Shown here in pieces: positions 1 through 7,303 of a stretch of DNA of 12,542 nt; the stretch's first letter is position 1; every line of letters begins with the position of its first letter. This DNA is from Candidatus Peregrinibacteria bacterium RIFOXYB2_FULL_32_7 (lineage in GTDB: Bacteria; Patescibacteriota; Gracilibacteria; UBA1369; GWF2-33-10). The notes below the pieces were generated by a model. The model was given only the letters and a program-made list of their open reading frames with translations, had not been told where the DNA came from and ran no database searches. The stretch is taken from the NCBI GenBank assembly GCA_001787465.1, contig MFXJ01000015.1:1-12542 (forward strand), written 5' to 3'. The translations under genes and the position numbers were made by a program.

Positions 1-108
1 TGGCGGAACAGCGTATCCTATTTTCGCAACCCAAAGATATTGACTGCCCCACAAAGCCACCACAGAAGTATTAATAAAAAGCCATTTTTTATATTCTGAA
101 TTTTTCAT
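1..108 (-). CDS. N-terminus of an unidentified, probably membrane, protein (cut by window edge)
   Basis: Reading the minus strand from an ATG at 106-108 gives 36 uninterrupted codons to the window edge. The peptide begins MKNSEYKKWLF and continues with a hydrophobic, Trp-rich stretch (about residues 9-31), which suggests an N-terminal membrane segment after a short basic start. It lies downstream of pyrC in the same direction, about 110 bp away, so it could be co-transcribed with it. No Shine-Dalgarno sequence is seen. The family cannot be recognised from 36 residues. The open frame is short enough to arise by chance, but the composition looks coding. Confidence 0.45.
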   Translation of the reverse strand, partial: MKNSEYKKWLFINTSVVALWGSQYLWVAKIGYAVPP

Positions 109-129
109 AAATTTTATTTAAAAAATCCC

Positions 130-165
130 GAACGCGACAATCCATATTGTCGCCCCATTCCCAAA
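130..165 (+). repeat. Short palindromic element, family A (intergenic copy)
   Basis: A perfect hairpin at 134-153 has arm GCGACAAT, loop CCAT and an exact complementary arm. It is preceded by GAAC and followed after 3 nt by ATTCCCAAA. The same layout (GAAC/A, 8-bp stem, 4-nt loop, then ATTCC(C)AA) recurs inside pyrC (504-537) and twice inside sua5. Against those copies two stem positions differ, and both partners have changed with them, so pairing is kept. Confidence 0.6.
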
Positions 166-222
166 CATCAGGCATGCCTGATGATCTACAACAATTTAGA
201 AATCAGGCATACCTGATTTCTA
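166..222. repeat. Two related palindromes at the 3' end of pyrC
   Basis: Positions 166-183 form a perfect 18-bp palindrome. Positions 197-222 form a hairpin with an 11-bp stem and loop CATA. Both share the core ATCAGGCAT(G/A)CCTGAT. The second supplies the TAG stop codon of pyrC, so the gene ends inside the hairpin. No T-run follows on the minus strand, so it is not a classical intrinsic terminator, though it could protect the 3' end of the mRNA. The repeated core suggests a third small palindromic family or a local duplication. Confidence 0.6.
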
Positions 223-1470
223 AAAACTGACCTCTGTTCCAAAACTCTTCCCAACAATTTTTCCATTTCTCATCATCACCTCACCTCCTCGAATCGTCAT
301 TACTGGCCAGCCTTTGCACATTTTACCGTGATATGGCGTCCAACCGCATTTTGAAACCACATTTTCATTTCTAATTTCTTTTTCCAAATTCAAATCCACC
401 AAAACCAAATCCGCATCAAAACCGACTTTGATTTCACCTTTATTCTTGATTCCAAAAATTCTGGCTGGATTATATGACATGAGCTTGACCACATCCGTGA
501 TTTGAAAGCGCGAATTCATATTCGCGCCGATTCCCAACGATCCTCCTTGAGCTAAATTCGCACTATTCAGCATCAAAGCTAATGAAAACTCCACCCCTGG
601 AACTCCAAAAGCCGGCGGATTTTTTTCCTTATCTGCTTTTGTATGAGGAGCATGATCTGTTCCGACCGTATCAATTGTACCATCAAAAATTCCTTGCCAT
701 AAAGCTTGTCGATCTTCTTCAATTGCCAGCTCAGGCTTCATACAACAATAAGCACCCTGAATTTCCCTATCTTTGGCTGTCATAAATAAGTAATGGGGAC
801 AAACTTCCATAAAAACTTTTTTACTTCCTTGTTTTTTCAATTCTCTAACTTTTTCTACTTCTTTTTTTAAACTAGCATGACATAAATAAATTTCATTATT
901 GGTTGGCAATAAAAATTTTAAAGCTAAATTAAAAGTTTCTCCTTCCGCGTGAAGAGCGTACCTCTGCTTAACTTCAAAAATTCTTTGCAAAACTTTTTCA
1001 TCAGTAATTTTTAAATTGCCAGTAGTTAAATTCATATAGACTTTTACTCCCGGAACATTTTTAACTTTCTTTATTTCCTCCAAATTTTCACCATTAGTTC
1101 CAAAATACAAACCAAAATTTACCAAACTTTTTGAAGCAACAACTTTTCTCTTTCTTTCCAAAAGTTCATTTGTGAAAATAGGCGGTACATTATTCGGCAT
1201 ATCCAAAACTGTAGTAACTCCGCCCATCAAAGCTGATCTCGATCCAGTTTCAAAATCCTCCTTATATTCCTGCCCTGGCGTACGAAAATGCACATGCGGA
1301 TCAATAATCCCAGGAAGTAAATATTTTTCCTCTCCGTTAACAATTTCCACATTATTAAAATTTAAATTTTTTCCAATTTTCAAAATTTTTCCACCATCAA
1401 TTAAAATATCCTGCAAATCAGAAACAAATTCATGAGAAACAATATGAATATTTTTTATTAAAAGAGCCAT
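220..1470 (-). CDS. pyrC: Dihydroorotase, class I type (PyrC)
   Basis: This zinc amidohydrolase closes carbamoyl-aspartate to dihydroorotate, the third step of pyrimidine synthesis. The 416-aa protein shows the metal-binding HxH at His59/His61 in DPHVHFRTPG, the candidate carboxylated Lys143 in GVKVYM, His174, His198 in LCHAS, and the catalytic Asp272 in GTDHAPHT. Asn93/Asn94 (MPNN) fit the substrate site. The ATG at 1468-1470 lies about 20 nt downstream of a predicted promoter start, with no Shine-Dalgarno sequence. Residues about 303-322, between the substrate-loop region and NPARIFGI, are longer than the family usually has there, and they include the antisense translation of a family A palindrome. 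The stop codon lies in another hairpin. The gene is divergent from the thiamin operon. Allantoinase or dihydropyrimidinase is much less likely, given the DHOase-type motifs. Confidence 0.93.
   Translation of the reverse strand: MALLIKNIHIVSHEFVSDLQDILIDGGKILKIGKNLNFNNVEIVNGEEKYLLPGIIDPHVHFRTPGQEYKEDFETGSRSALMGGVTTVLDMPNNVPPIFTNELLERKRKVVASKSLVNFGLYFGTNGENLEEIKKVKNVPGVKVYMNLTTGNLKITDEKVLQRIFEVKQRYALHAEGETFNLALKFLLPTNNEIYLCHASLKKEVEKVRELKKQGSKKVFMEVCPHYLFMTAKDREIQGAYCCMKPELAIEEDRQALWQGIFDGTIDTVGTDHAPHTKADKEKNPPAFGVPGVEFSLALMLNSANLAQGGSLGIGANMNSRFQITDVVKLMSYNPARIFGIKNKGEIKVGFDADLVLVDLNLEKEIRNENVVSKCGWTPYHGKMCKGWPVMTIRGGEVMMRNGKIVGKSFGTEVSF
504..537 (+). repeat. Short palindromic element, family A, inside pyrC
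   Basis: A perfect hairpin at 508-527 has arm GCGCGAAT, loop TCAT and an exact complementary arm. It is flanked by GAAA on the left and by ATTCCCAA two nt to the right. On the pyrC strand it encodes GANMNSRF (about residues 315-322) in frame. Apart from one loop base, the 20-nt hairpin is identical to the first copy in sua5 (9394-9413), an unrelated gene on the other strand. Chance identity of that length is unlikely. Confidence 0.7.
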
Positions 1471-1497
1471 AATTTAAAAATTACATTTTTCAAATTA

Positions 1498-1526
1498 ATA
1501 ATAAGCAAATTTAAGATATTAGTAAA
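1498..1526 (-). promoter_or_regulatory. Predicted pyrC promoter
   Basis: On the minus strand there is a -35-like TTTACT (1521-1526), a 17-nt spacer and a -10-like TATTAT (1498-1503). This gives a leader of about 20 nt before the pyrC ATG. It lies back to back with the thiamin operon promoter, which has the same -35-like hexamer. Confidence 0.5.
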
Positions 1527-1534
1527 TTTTTCTT

Positions 1535-1563
1535 TTTACTTTCTAATTATTTCTTACTATACT
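1535..1563 (+). promoter_or_regulatory. Predicted thiamin operon promoter
   Basis: TTTACT (1535-1540), a 17-nt spacer and TATACT (1558-1563) form a sigma-70-like promoter. The expected start near 1570 is immediately before the first paired base of the TPP riboswitch, which supports the call. Confidence 0.6.
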
Positions 1564-1570
1564 AAAGTCA

Positions 1571-1667
1571 CTTCCGTTAGAGGCGGCTACCTAAATTCTA
1601 AATTTAGTAGTCTGAGATGTACTCTTTATTACCTGACCGAGATAATGCTCGCGTAGGGAAACGGATA
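1571..1667 (+). ncRNA. TPP riboswitch (THI element) aptamer
   Basis: The conserved aptamer blocks are present in order: CTGAGA (1612-1617), ACCTGA (1631-1636), and GATAATG followed by CGTAGGGAA (1641-1660). Helix P1 can form between TCCGTT (1573-1578) and AACGGA (1660-1665). The variable P3 arm folds from CTAAAT and ATTTAG (about 1591-1607). The CGAG/CTCG helix (1638-1641 with 1648-1651) matches the pyrophosphate-sensing arm. It sits directly upstream of thi4-thiE-thiC, exactly the expected target. By known family behaviour, TPP binding stabilises P1 and switches expression off. Confidence 0.93.
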
Positions 1668-1729
1668 ACCAAAATTTTTGCTATTGCCAATCAAAAAGGT
1701 TATCTATTTCCAAAAGATAATCTTTTTTT
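1664..1729 (+). terminator. Riboswitch expression platform: terminator and competing antiterminator
   Basis: The terminator is an 8-bp stem with one G-U pair (1698-1705 with 1715-1722) followed by seven T residues (1723-1729). The competing antiterminator pairs GATAACC (1664-1670) with GGTTATC (1698-1704), a perfect 7-bp match. The antiterminator's left strand overlaps the 3' strand of aptamer helix P1 at 1664-1665. TPP-bound P1 should therefore block the antiterminator and free the terminator. This is transcriptional OFF control inferred from base pairing. Confidence 0.8.
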
Positions 1730-1763
1730 AAATTTAATTTTCTTATTTTCTAATTTTTCAAAA

Positions 1764-2567
1764 ATGGATTTACAAAATTTCTCCTTCTCTCCCATTAAAG
1801 AATCTGATGTTGCCAAAGAAATGACTCAAAGATATATGCAAGACATGCTTGATTATGCAGAAAGCGATATCATCATTATCGGCGCTGGACCATCTGGCTT
1901 AGCCGCGGCTTATGAACTATCAAAAACTCCAAATTTAAAAATTGCTATTATTGAAGCGTCTGTTGCGCCAGGAGGAGGTGGATGGATTGGAGGACAGCTT
2001 TTTTCAAGTATGATTGTCCGCAAACCAGCTCATGAATTTCTTAACGAACTAGAAATCCCTTACGATGAAAAAGAAAATTATGTAGTCATTAAACATGCCG
2101 CTCTTTATACCTCTACTATACTTTCCAAATTAATCAGAAACGGTGTTAAATTATTTAACGCTGTAGCGGTTGAAGATTTAATTATTAAAGAAGGAAAAGT
2201 TTGCGGAGTGGTCACAAATTGGGCACCGGTAACTAAAGCTCATGGAACTCAAAGTTGCATGGATCCGAATGTTATGGAAGCAAAAATTGTCATTTCCACA
2301 ACCGGTCATGATGGACCTTTTGCCGCAACAGGAGTAAAAAGACTCGCACAGCTTGGCATGATTGAAATTAAAGGCATGAAAGCGCTTGATATGAATAAAT
2401 CTGAAGACGGAATTGTCGCTAATACAAAAGAGATCGTCCCAGGAATGATTCTAGCCGGCATGGAAGTCTCAGAGGCGTATGGCATTCCAAGAATGGGAGC
2501 CACTTTCGGCGCAATGTTCGTTTCAGGCATCAAGGCCGCCAGAATAGCTTTAGAAAAATTAAAATGA
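1764..2567 (+). CDS. thi4: Thiazole synthase Thi4, active-site Cys type
   Basis: Thi4 builds the thiazole moiety of thiamin (ADP-thiazole) from NAD and glycine; the sulfur comes either from the enzyme's own Cys or from sulfide. From the ATG at 1764 the protein is 267 aa, a normal length. The frame stays open upstream to 1617, but that extension would translate the riboswitch and terminator, so it is rejected. The dinucleotide-binding motif is GAGPSG (40-45). [11 protein letters not shown] (70-80) and GHDGPF (181-186) are also typical. The region [15 protein letters not shown] (about 160-174) closely resembles plant THI1 and yeast Thi4. Cys165 aligns with the sulfur-donating Cys205 of the yeast suicide enzyme, whereas archaeal sulfide-using enzymes usually have His. 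The TGA stop overlaps the thiE start (ATGA), implying translational coupling. No Shine-Dalgarno sequence is seen. Confidence 0.93.
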   Translation: MDLQNFSFSPIKESDVAKEMTQRYMQDMLDYAESDIIIIGAGPSGLAAAYELSKTPNLKIAIIEASVAPGGGGWIGGQLFSSMIVRKPAHEFLNELEIPYDEKENYVVIKHAALYTSTILSKLIRNGVKLFNAVAVEDLIIKEGKVCGVVTNWAPVTKAHGTQSCMDPNVMEAKIVISTTGHDGPFAATGVKRLAQLGMIEIKGMKALDMNKSEDGIVANTKEIVPGMILAGMEVSEAYGIPRMGATFGAMFVSGIKAARIALEKLK

Positions 2568-3166
2568 AAAATTTTGGATTATATTGCATCACCGATAATC
2601 GCAACAACCCAATCTCGATAATCAAAATCTGGATAAAACTTGGCGTCCCCATGATTCAATTTCGGAATAAAGAAATGGATAATAAAGAATTTGCAGACAT
2701 GGCCTGGGAAATTCGAAAATTAACTTGGGGCACAAAATCAAAATTTATTATCAATGATCGAATCGAAATTGCCAAAGATGTTGATGCGGATGGTTTGCAT
2801 CTAGGACAAGAAGATTTGAAAAATATTGATTATGATTTAAAAAATTTACGAAAATATCTTTTGGGACAAAATACACGACTTGGAAAAGAAAAAATTATTG
2901 GACTTTCTTCACACAGTTTTGATCAAGCAAAAGAAACTGCTAAATTAGAACCTGATTATCTTTCAATCGGACCATTTTTTACAACTCCGACCAAACCAAC
3001 TTATACTCCAATCGGGTTTACTACAGTTAAAAAAGTAGTAGAAGAAATCAAAAATATTCCAATCGTAACCATTGGCGGAATAAATTCTAAAAATCTAAAA
3101 GAGGTTCTCAAGACAGGCATAAAAAATGTTGCGATGGTGAGAGAGGTAAATGAAAATATTGATTAG
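2564..3166 (+). CDS. thiE: Thiamin-phosphate synthase ThiE, C-terminus apparently shortened by an inserted element
   Basis: ThiE joins HMP-pyrophosphate and thiazole phosphate to give thiamin phosphate. The 200-aa TIM-barrel protein shows QFRNK (32-36), INDR (63-66), DGLHLGQED (76-84) with the Mg/pyrophosphate-site residues, GLSSHS (113-118), [10 protein letters not shown] (136-145) and VTIGGIN (168-174). The start overlaps the thi4 stop. The protein stops right after VREVNENID, at a TAG formed at the left edge of the 159-nt inverted repeat. Without that element the frame would continue for 11 more codons (YITQIIKHLKS) and end at a TAA overlapping the thiC ATG. The lost tail looks like the usual final helix of the family. 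All active-site motifs remain, so the enzyme is probably still functional; this is inferred. Confidence 0.92.
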   Translation: MKNFGLYCITDNRNNPISIIKIWIKLGVPMIQFRNKEMDNKEFADMAWEIRKLTWGTKSKFIINDRIEIAKDVDADGLHLGQEDLKNIDYDLKNLRKYLLGQNTRLGKEKIIGLSSHSFDQAKETAKLEPDYLSIGPFFTTPTKPTYTPIGFTTVKKVVEEIKNIPIVTIGGINSKNLKEVLKTGIKNVAMVREVNENID

Positions 3167-3323
3167 ACTTACTGCGTAATAATTTTCGTAACGAAATTTT
3201 CAGATTTTGAGCGAGGCGAAGTAAAAATTTTGAAGCATATACAGCATATATGTTGAAAAATTTTTACAAAGCCGTAGCCAAAATCTGAAAATTGCAGTAG
3301 AAATATTATTGCGCAGTAAGTCT
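3165..3323. mobile_element. MITE-like 159-nt inverted-repeat element between thiE and thiC
   Basis: The stretch folds on itself along nearly its whole length, centred at about 3244. Outer arms 3164-3183 and 3305-3324 pair over 20 nt with one G-T pair. 3195-3209 pairs perfectly with 3279-3293, and 3221-3231 pairs perfectly with 3257-3267. 3234-3241 pairs with 3247-3254 around loop CAGCA. The flanks carry a direct ATT on each side (3162-3164 and 3324-3326), a candidate 3-bp target duplication. It has no ORF, so it would need a transposase supplied elsewhere. There is no terminal T-run, so it does not look like an intrinsic terminator. As RNA it would form a long hairpin between the two genes. 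Confidence 0.75.
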
Positions 3324-3360
3324 ATTATATTACACAAATAATTAAACATTTAAAATCATA

Positions 3361-4617
3361 ATGCCAACCCAATTACAATCCGCACGCCAAAATAAAATTA
3401 CTCCAGAAATGCAAATCGTTGCAGAAAAAGAAAAACTTTCTGCAAAAAAACTATGTAAACTAATTGCCCAAGGTAAAATCATCATCCCTGCAAATAAAAA
3501 TCATCTCAAAAAAGAACTTAATCCAATCGGAATTGGCAAAAACTTATCAACTAAAATTAACGCTAATATCGGCACTTCTCCTCATGGAGATGCCATGAAA
3601 AATGAAATTGCTAAATTAAAAATTTGCGAAAAATATGGAGCTGATACCATCATGGATCTTTCCACTTCTGGCAATTTAGACAAAATCCGACAAAATATCA
3701 TTAATAAATCAAAAATACCAGTAGGCACAGTGCCAATTTATCAAATTGCACAACAGTATGGAATTCTAGATTTTACAACCAAAAATATTTTAAAAATTAT
3801 TGAACAACAAGCCAAACAAGGCGTTGATTATTTCACAATTCATGCTGGATTCAAAAAAGATTTTATTAAATTTACTGAAAAAAGATTAACTGGAATTGTC
3901 AGCCGCGGTGGCGGAATTATGAAAAAATGGATGCAAAAACACAAAGAAGAAAATCCTTTTTTACAAATTTTTGATGAAATTTTAGAAATCATGGCGGAAT
4001 ATGATATTACCATGAGTCTTGGTGATAGTTTAAGGCCTGGATCTTTAAAAGATGCTAATGACAAAGCGCAAATTGAAGAACTTAAATTCTTAGGCAAACT
4101 TACCAAAAGATGCTGGGAAAAAAATGTCCAAGTAATGATTGAAGGCCCTGGTCATATTCCTATTCATATGATTAAAAAACAAGTTGAACTGGAAAAAAGA
4201 TATTGCTATGGCGCTCCTTTCTATGTTCTCGGACCTTTAACAATAGATTCTGGCGCTGGATATGATCACATTACTGGAGCAATTGGAGGAGCAATTGCGG
4301 CACAATACGGAACCGATATGTTGTGCTATGTAACACCAGCAGAACATTTGGGCTTGCCTGATTTAAATGATGTAAAAGAAGGGATCATTGCTTTTAAAAT
4401 CGCGGCCAGATCAGGCGATATTGCCAAAAAAATCCCTGGAGCAATGGAAAAAGAAATTCAATACTCTTCATTTCGAAAAACTTTTAACTGGGGTAAAATG
4501 TATCAAAATTCTTTAGACAAAGAAAAATTTGCTCACTATCGATTTGATTCAGGTTATGAAGGTATATCTTGCGCTATGTGCGGAGAAAAAATGTGCCCGA
4601 TGAGAGATAGTTCGTGA
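3361..4617 (+). CDS. thiC: Phosphomethylpyrimidine synthase ThiC
   Basis: ThiC is a radical-SAM enzyme that rearranges aminoimidazole ribotide to HMP phosphate, the pyrimidine half of thiamin. The 418-aa protein has the conserved N-terminal GTSPHGD region (71-77), DLSTSGN (99-105), SRGGGIM (181-187), GDSLRPGS (221-228) and EGPGHIP (261-267). The C-terminal cluster motif C404-x2-C407-x4-C412 (CAMCGEKMC) binds the 4Fe-4S cluster. It is the short form without the N-terminal extension of enterobacterial ThiC. The ATG at 3361 has no Shine-Dalgarno sequence. If the upstream element is removed, this ATG overlaps the restored thiE stop, which supports both the start and an original coupled operon. 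The terminal RDSS and stop run into a small TTCGTGA tandem repeat (about 4612-4625). Confidence 0.96.
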   Translation: MPTQLQSARQNKITPEMQIVAEKEKLSAKKLCKLIAQGKIIIPANKNHLKKELNPIGIGKNLSTKINANIGTSPHGDAMKNEIAKLKICEKYGADTIMDLSTSGNLDKIRQNIINKSKIPVGTVPIYQIAQQYGILDFTTKNILKIIEQQAKQGVDYFTIHAGFKKDFIKFTEKRLTGIVSRGGGIMKKWMQKHKEENPFLQIFDEILEIMAEYDITMSLGDSLRPGSLKDANDKAQIEELKFLGKLTKRCWEKNVQVMIEGPGHIPIHMIKKQVELEKRYCYGAPFYVLGPLTIDSGAGYDHITGAIGGAIAAQYGTDMLCYVTPAEHLGLPDLNDVKEGIIAFKIAARSGDIAKKIPGAMEKEIQYSSFRKTFNWGKMYQNSLDKEKFAHYRFDSGYEGISCAMCGEKMCPMRDSS

Positions 4618-4641
4618 TTCGTGATTCACAAATTTCCCCCC

Positions 4642-7161
4642 TCACACTCCAATTCTCCTACAAATTTCCTTATTAACAAATTCAACATCACGACCATATT
4701 TTAATCTTGATAATTGCTTATAAGCTTCAGCCGCTTCTTTATCGCCAGTTTCAAGATACGGATTCAACGGTACGATAGTAAAAGGACGGCTTGGTTGAGT
4801 CTCAATACTTAATTTCATCACCGCTTTATATTTATCAATATTAATCAAATCTTGCTCCGAGAATACCGGCGCCATTTCTTTACCCATTAATTCAGCATCC
4901 TGCGCGCCAATTTTATAACACATCATTGTTCCCACATTACCAAAAACTGCTTCTTTTACCGGAGACGGCTTGCTTGGATTATCTCCTTCCAACTGTTTTA
5001 CGTATTGATGAGCGAGATTTAAACTCAAACGATATTTACGCGCTTCAGACAAAATTGATTCAATTGACGGTGTAATAAAATTTTGAAATTCATCTATATA
5101 TAAATAAAAATCTTTTCTATCTTGTTTAGCAATTTTTTCCCTAGCTAAAGCCGCATTTTGAATTCTTGACACAACCAACATACCAAGAAGCTTAGCATTA
5201 ATATCTCCAGTTAAACCTTTTGCCAAATTAATTAACATTATCTTTCCTTCTTGCATCGCTTTATCAACATTAAAAGCTGATTCAGTCTGTCCAAGAATAT
5301 TTCTCATCATTTTATTAGTAATAAACTGCCCAAATTTAGCCGCAAAATATGGAATCATCTCCTGTTTCTCACGCTGACCAGTCTTGGCCATCTGATTAGT
5401 CCAGAAACTTTTTACAACCGGATTAGTCAACTTAGATACCATATGTTTTTCATAAACATCATCAGTAAAAAGTCTAACAATGTCGATCAATGTCCCCCTT
5501 TCTTCTTTATCTTCAGGTGCCATCAAAGTCAAAACTCCATTTCGAAAATAATCCTGAATACGAGGTCCAAATATTTCTTCATTAAAAAGTTTAATCATAA
5601 TGTTCATCAAATCTAAAGCAATCATTTCCTTTTGATCATCAGTATCAGCATCAAGTAAATTCCATCCCATCGGTCTTTCTAAATCCGCTGGATTAAAATA
5701 AATAATATCATCAGCTCTTTCCCGCGGTATAAATGGCATAATATCTTCAATCAAAGATCCATGCGGATCAATCACCGCAAGACCTTTTTTATTATGAAAA
5801 TCCTGCCTAATCATTGATTGAAAAATAGATGATTTACCAGTACCAGTTTGTCCAATAACATAAAAATGTCTAAACCTATCTTCGTTATTCATATAAATCG
5901 GAGTCTTAATTCCACGATAAATATTATGTCCGAGAAGCAATCCTTCAGTTGGGACATTATCTGGAGCTGGGGCGATTTTATATTTAAGCCAATTTATATT
6001 TGGCGATTTATTATATCGAATACTTGGAAAATGATAAATCGAGGCCAACTCCTCCGATGAACAAATCATTCGGCGCTGAAAAAGCCTTTGCAACCAATTA
6101 CGTTTTAACGTTCTATAAATATAATTAATAATCACACGCTTGCTTGAACACCATTTGGTATGAGTAAAACTATTACTGTCAGTTGTTGTAAATTGAGCAA
6201 AAGCACTTTTTATGTTTTGAAGATGCTCTTTTGCTTTATGTGTAGTAGGTGCGGAAGCCACAATACGAATCACCGTTTCATAACCAATTTTACGACATTT
6301 ATTTTCAATCGCTTTCACTTTTTCATCAACTCCGGGAGTGGTACGTGTCATATGACTTTGCTGATCGTAATTTTCTATTTTACTAGCTTCTTCCGGTCCA
6401 TGAACGGTAATCGCAAACATTTTCCATATCGGACCAAGAAGTTTTTTAAGAGGTCCTCCAGAAAAACTTGTATCCTTGCCTTTCGCAAAAAGTTCAGCCG
6501 CATATTCCCGACCCTTTTCTTGCCAACCCTCACGTGCAGGTCGAGCCATTATTTGTATCGCCCCACCCTCATCATGCTCAAACTTTGAAAGAACATTAGT
6601 AATAGTGCTTAAAGGATCGCTTCTAGTAAATTGATAACTACGAAAAGGAAGCCACGGACTTTCTATAAAACGCATATACCAAGCCAAAGTTTTAGATTTT
6701 GGCTTAAAAATATTATAATCATTAACTTTTTCAATTAAAGCATCAGGATAAAAACTAGTTATTTGTTTTTCAATCAAACTTTCCATTTCTCTCGAACACA
6801 CAACATAAAAATTTATTTGCCTATCAATAACAGCTATTTCAAAAGACAAAAAATCTTGTCCCATAAACCAATATTTCACTTCTTCTTCAAAAATCGTATA
6901 TAGATTATCAAAAAGATGTTCCATAATACCGACAACTTCTTTAAAATCTTGACTTGACGTATAGCGATCTTTTTCTTTCTGACTTTCTTTCTCGTCTTCT
7001 ATTCTAGGCATTTTCACCTGCAAAAAAATCATATTCATCGATCGCTGAAAATTACAATAATACCGAAAAGCGTAGAATCCCGAAAATATTAAAATAATCC
7101 CCATTACAGTCCAAATGTACCAAGGAAGAGAAACGATAAATTGTAAGATTAAAGTGGGCAT
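4642..7161 (-). CDS. Membrane-anchored VirD4/TraG-like (type IV secretion/HerA-class) ATPase
   Basis: The 839-aa protein starts with one hydrophobic transmembrane segment (about residues 10-34). A mixed region of about 400 residues follows, then a P-loop ATPase domain. Walker A is GQTGTGKSS (437-445). Walker B is FYLYIDEFQNF (685-695) with Asp690/Glu691. NLAHQY (715-720) fits the sensor Gln position. DPHGSLIEDI (465-474) is typical of conjugative coupling proteins and related DNA pumps. Known relatives move DNA or protein across the membrane. No relaxase, VirB4 or pilin gene accompanies it here, so its substrate is unknown. It is convergent with thiC, with only 24 bp between. Upstream are two candidate promoters: a -10-like TATAAT 8 nt before the ATG, implying an almost leaderless mRNA, and a complete one at 7204-7233. 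Confidence 0.85.
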   Translation of the reverse strand: MPTLILQFIVSLPWYIWTVMGIILIFSGFYAFRYYCNFQRSMNMIFLQVKMPRIEDEKESQKEKDRYTSSQDFKEVVGIMEHLFDNLYTIFEEEVKYWFMGQDFLSFEIAVIDRQINFYVVCSREMESLIEKQITSFYPDALIEKVNDYNIFKPKSKTLAWYMRFIESPWLPFRSYQFTRSDPLSTITNVLSKFEHDEGGAIQIMARPAREGWQEKGREYAAELFAKGKDTSFSGGPLKKLLGPIWKMFAITVHGPEEASKIENYDQQSHMTRTTPGVDEKVKAIENKCRKIGYETVIRIVASAPTTHKAKEHLQNIKSAFAQFTTTDSNSFTHTKWCSSKRVIINYIYRTLKRNWLQRLFQRRMICSSEELASIYHFPSIRYNKSPNINWLKYKIAPAPDNVPTEGLLLGHNIYRGIKTPIYMNNEDRFRHFYVIGQTGTGKSSIFQSMIRQDFHNKKGLAVIDPHGSLIEDIMPFIPRERADDIIYFNPADLERPMGWNLLDADTDDQKEMIALDLMNIMIKLFNEEIFGPRIQDYFRNGVLTLMAPEDKEERGTLIDIVRLFTDDVYEKHMVSKLTNPVVKSFWTNQMAKTGQREKQEMIPYFAAKFGQFITNKMMRNILGQTESAFNVDKAMQEGKIMLINLAKGLTGDINAKLLGMLVVSRIQNAALAREKIAKQDRKDFYLYIDEFQNFITPSIESILSEARKYRLSLNLAHQYVKQLEGDNPSKPSPVKEAVFGNVGTMMCYKIGAQDAELMGKEMAPVFSEQDLINIDKYKAVMKLSIETQPSRPFTIVPLNPYLETGDKEAAEAYKQLSRLKYGRDVEFVNKEICRRIGV

Positions 7162-7203
7162 ATCTAATAATTATAGCAAAAACCATGAAAAAACACCATT
7201 ATT

Positions 7204-7233
7204 ATTGTAGCAGAAAAAAAAATTTAGTGTAAA
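7204..7233 (-). promoter_or_regulatory. Predicted promoter of the VirD4-like ATPase
   Basis: On the minus strand, TTTACA (7228-7233), an 18-nt spacer and TACAAT (7204-7209) give a plausible sigma-70 promoter with a leader of about 35 nt. A separate TATAAT (7170-7175) nearer the ATG has only a poor -35 match. Confidence 0.4.
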
Positions 7234-7264
7234 AAAATTCATATCATTTTTATTCTTAAAAACA

Positions 7265-7270
7265 TATAAT
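7265..7270 (+). promoter_or_regulatory. Predicted -10 box for the rsmG-rlmE-sua5 cluster
   Basis: A perfect TATAAT lies 33 nt before the rsmG start codon in the divergent intergenic region. The hexamer 17 nt upstream (TATCAT) is a poor -35, so only the -10 element is supported. Confidence 0.35.
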
Positions 7271-7303
7271 ATTAATGTATCTCTATCTTAACACAAAAAT
7301 CTA

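Noticed and set aside
1617..1763. N-terminal extension of Thi4 from an ATG at 1617
   Set aside because: It would translate the TPP aptamer and terminator, gives a non-family N-terminus, and the ATG at 1764 yields a normal 267-aa Thi4.
3165..3323. Inverted repeat as a second riboswitch or simple terminator for thiE
   Set aside because: It has no TPP-aptamer motifs and no T-run; full-length symmetry with an ATT duplication and frame restoration on removal favours an inserted element.
4610..4641. Terminator between thiC and the ATPase gene
   Set aside because: The TTCGTGA tandem repeat gives only a 4-bp stem, and no T-run is present.
6160..6588. 142-aa plus-strand open frame
   Set aside because: It is antisense to the well-supported VirD4-like ATPase and has a low-complexity Phe/Ser/Cys-rich composition.
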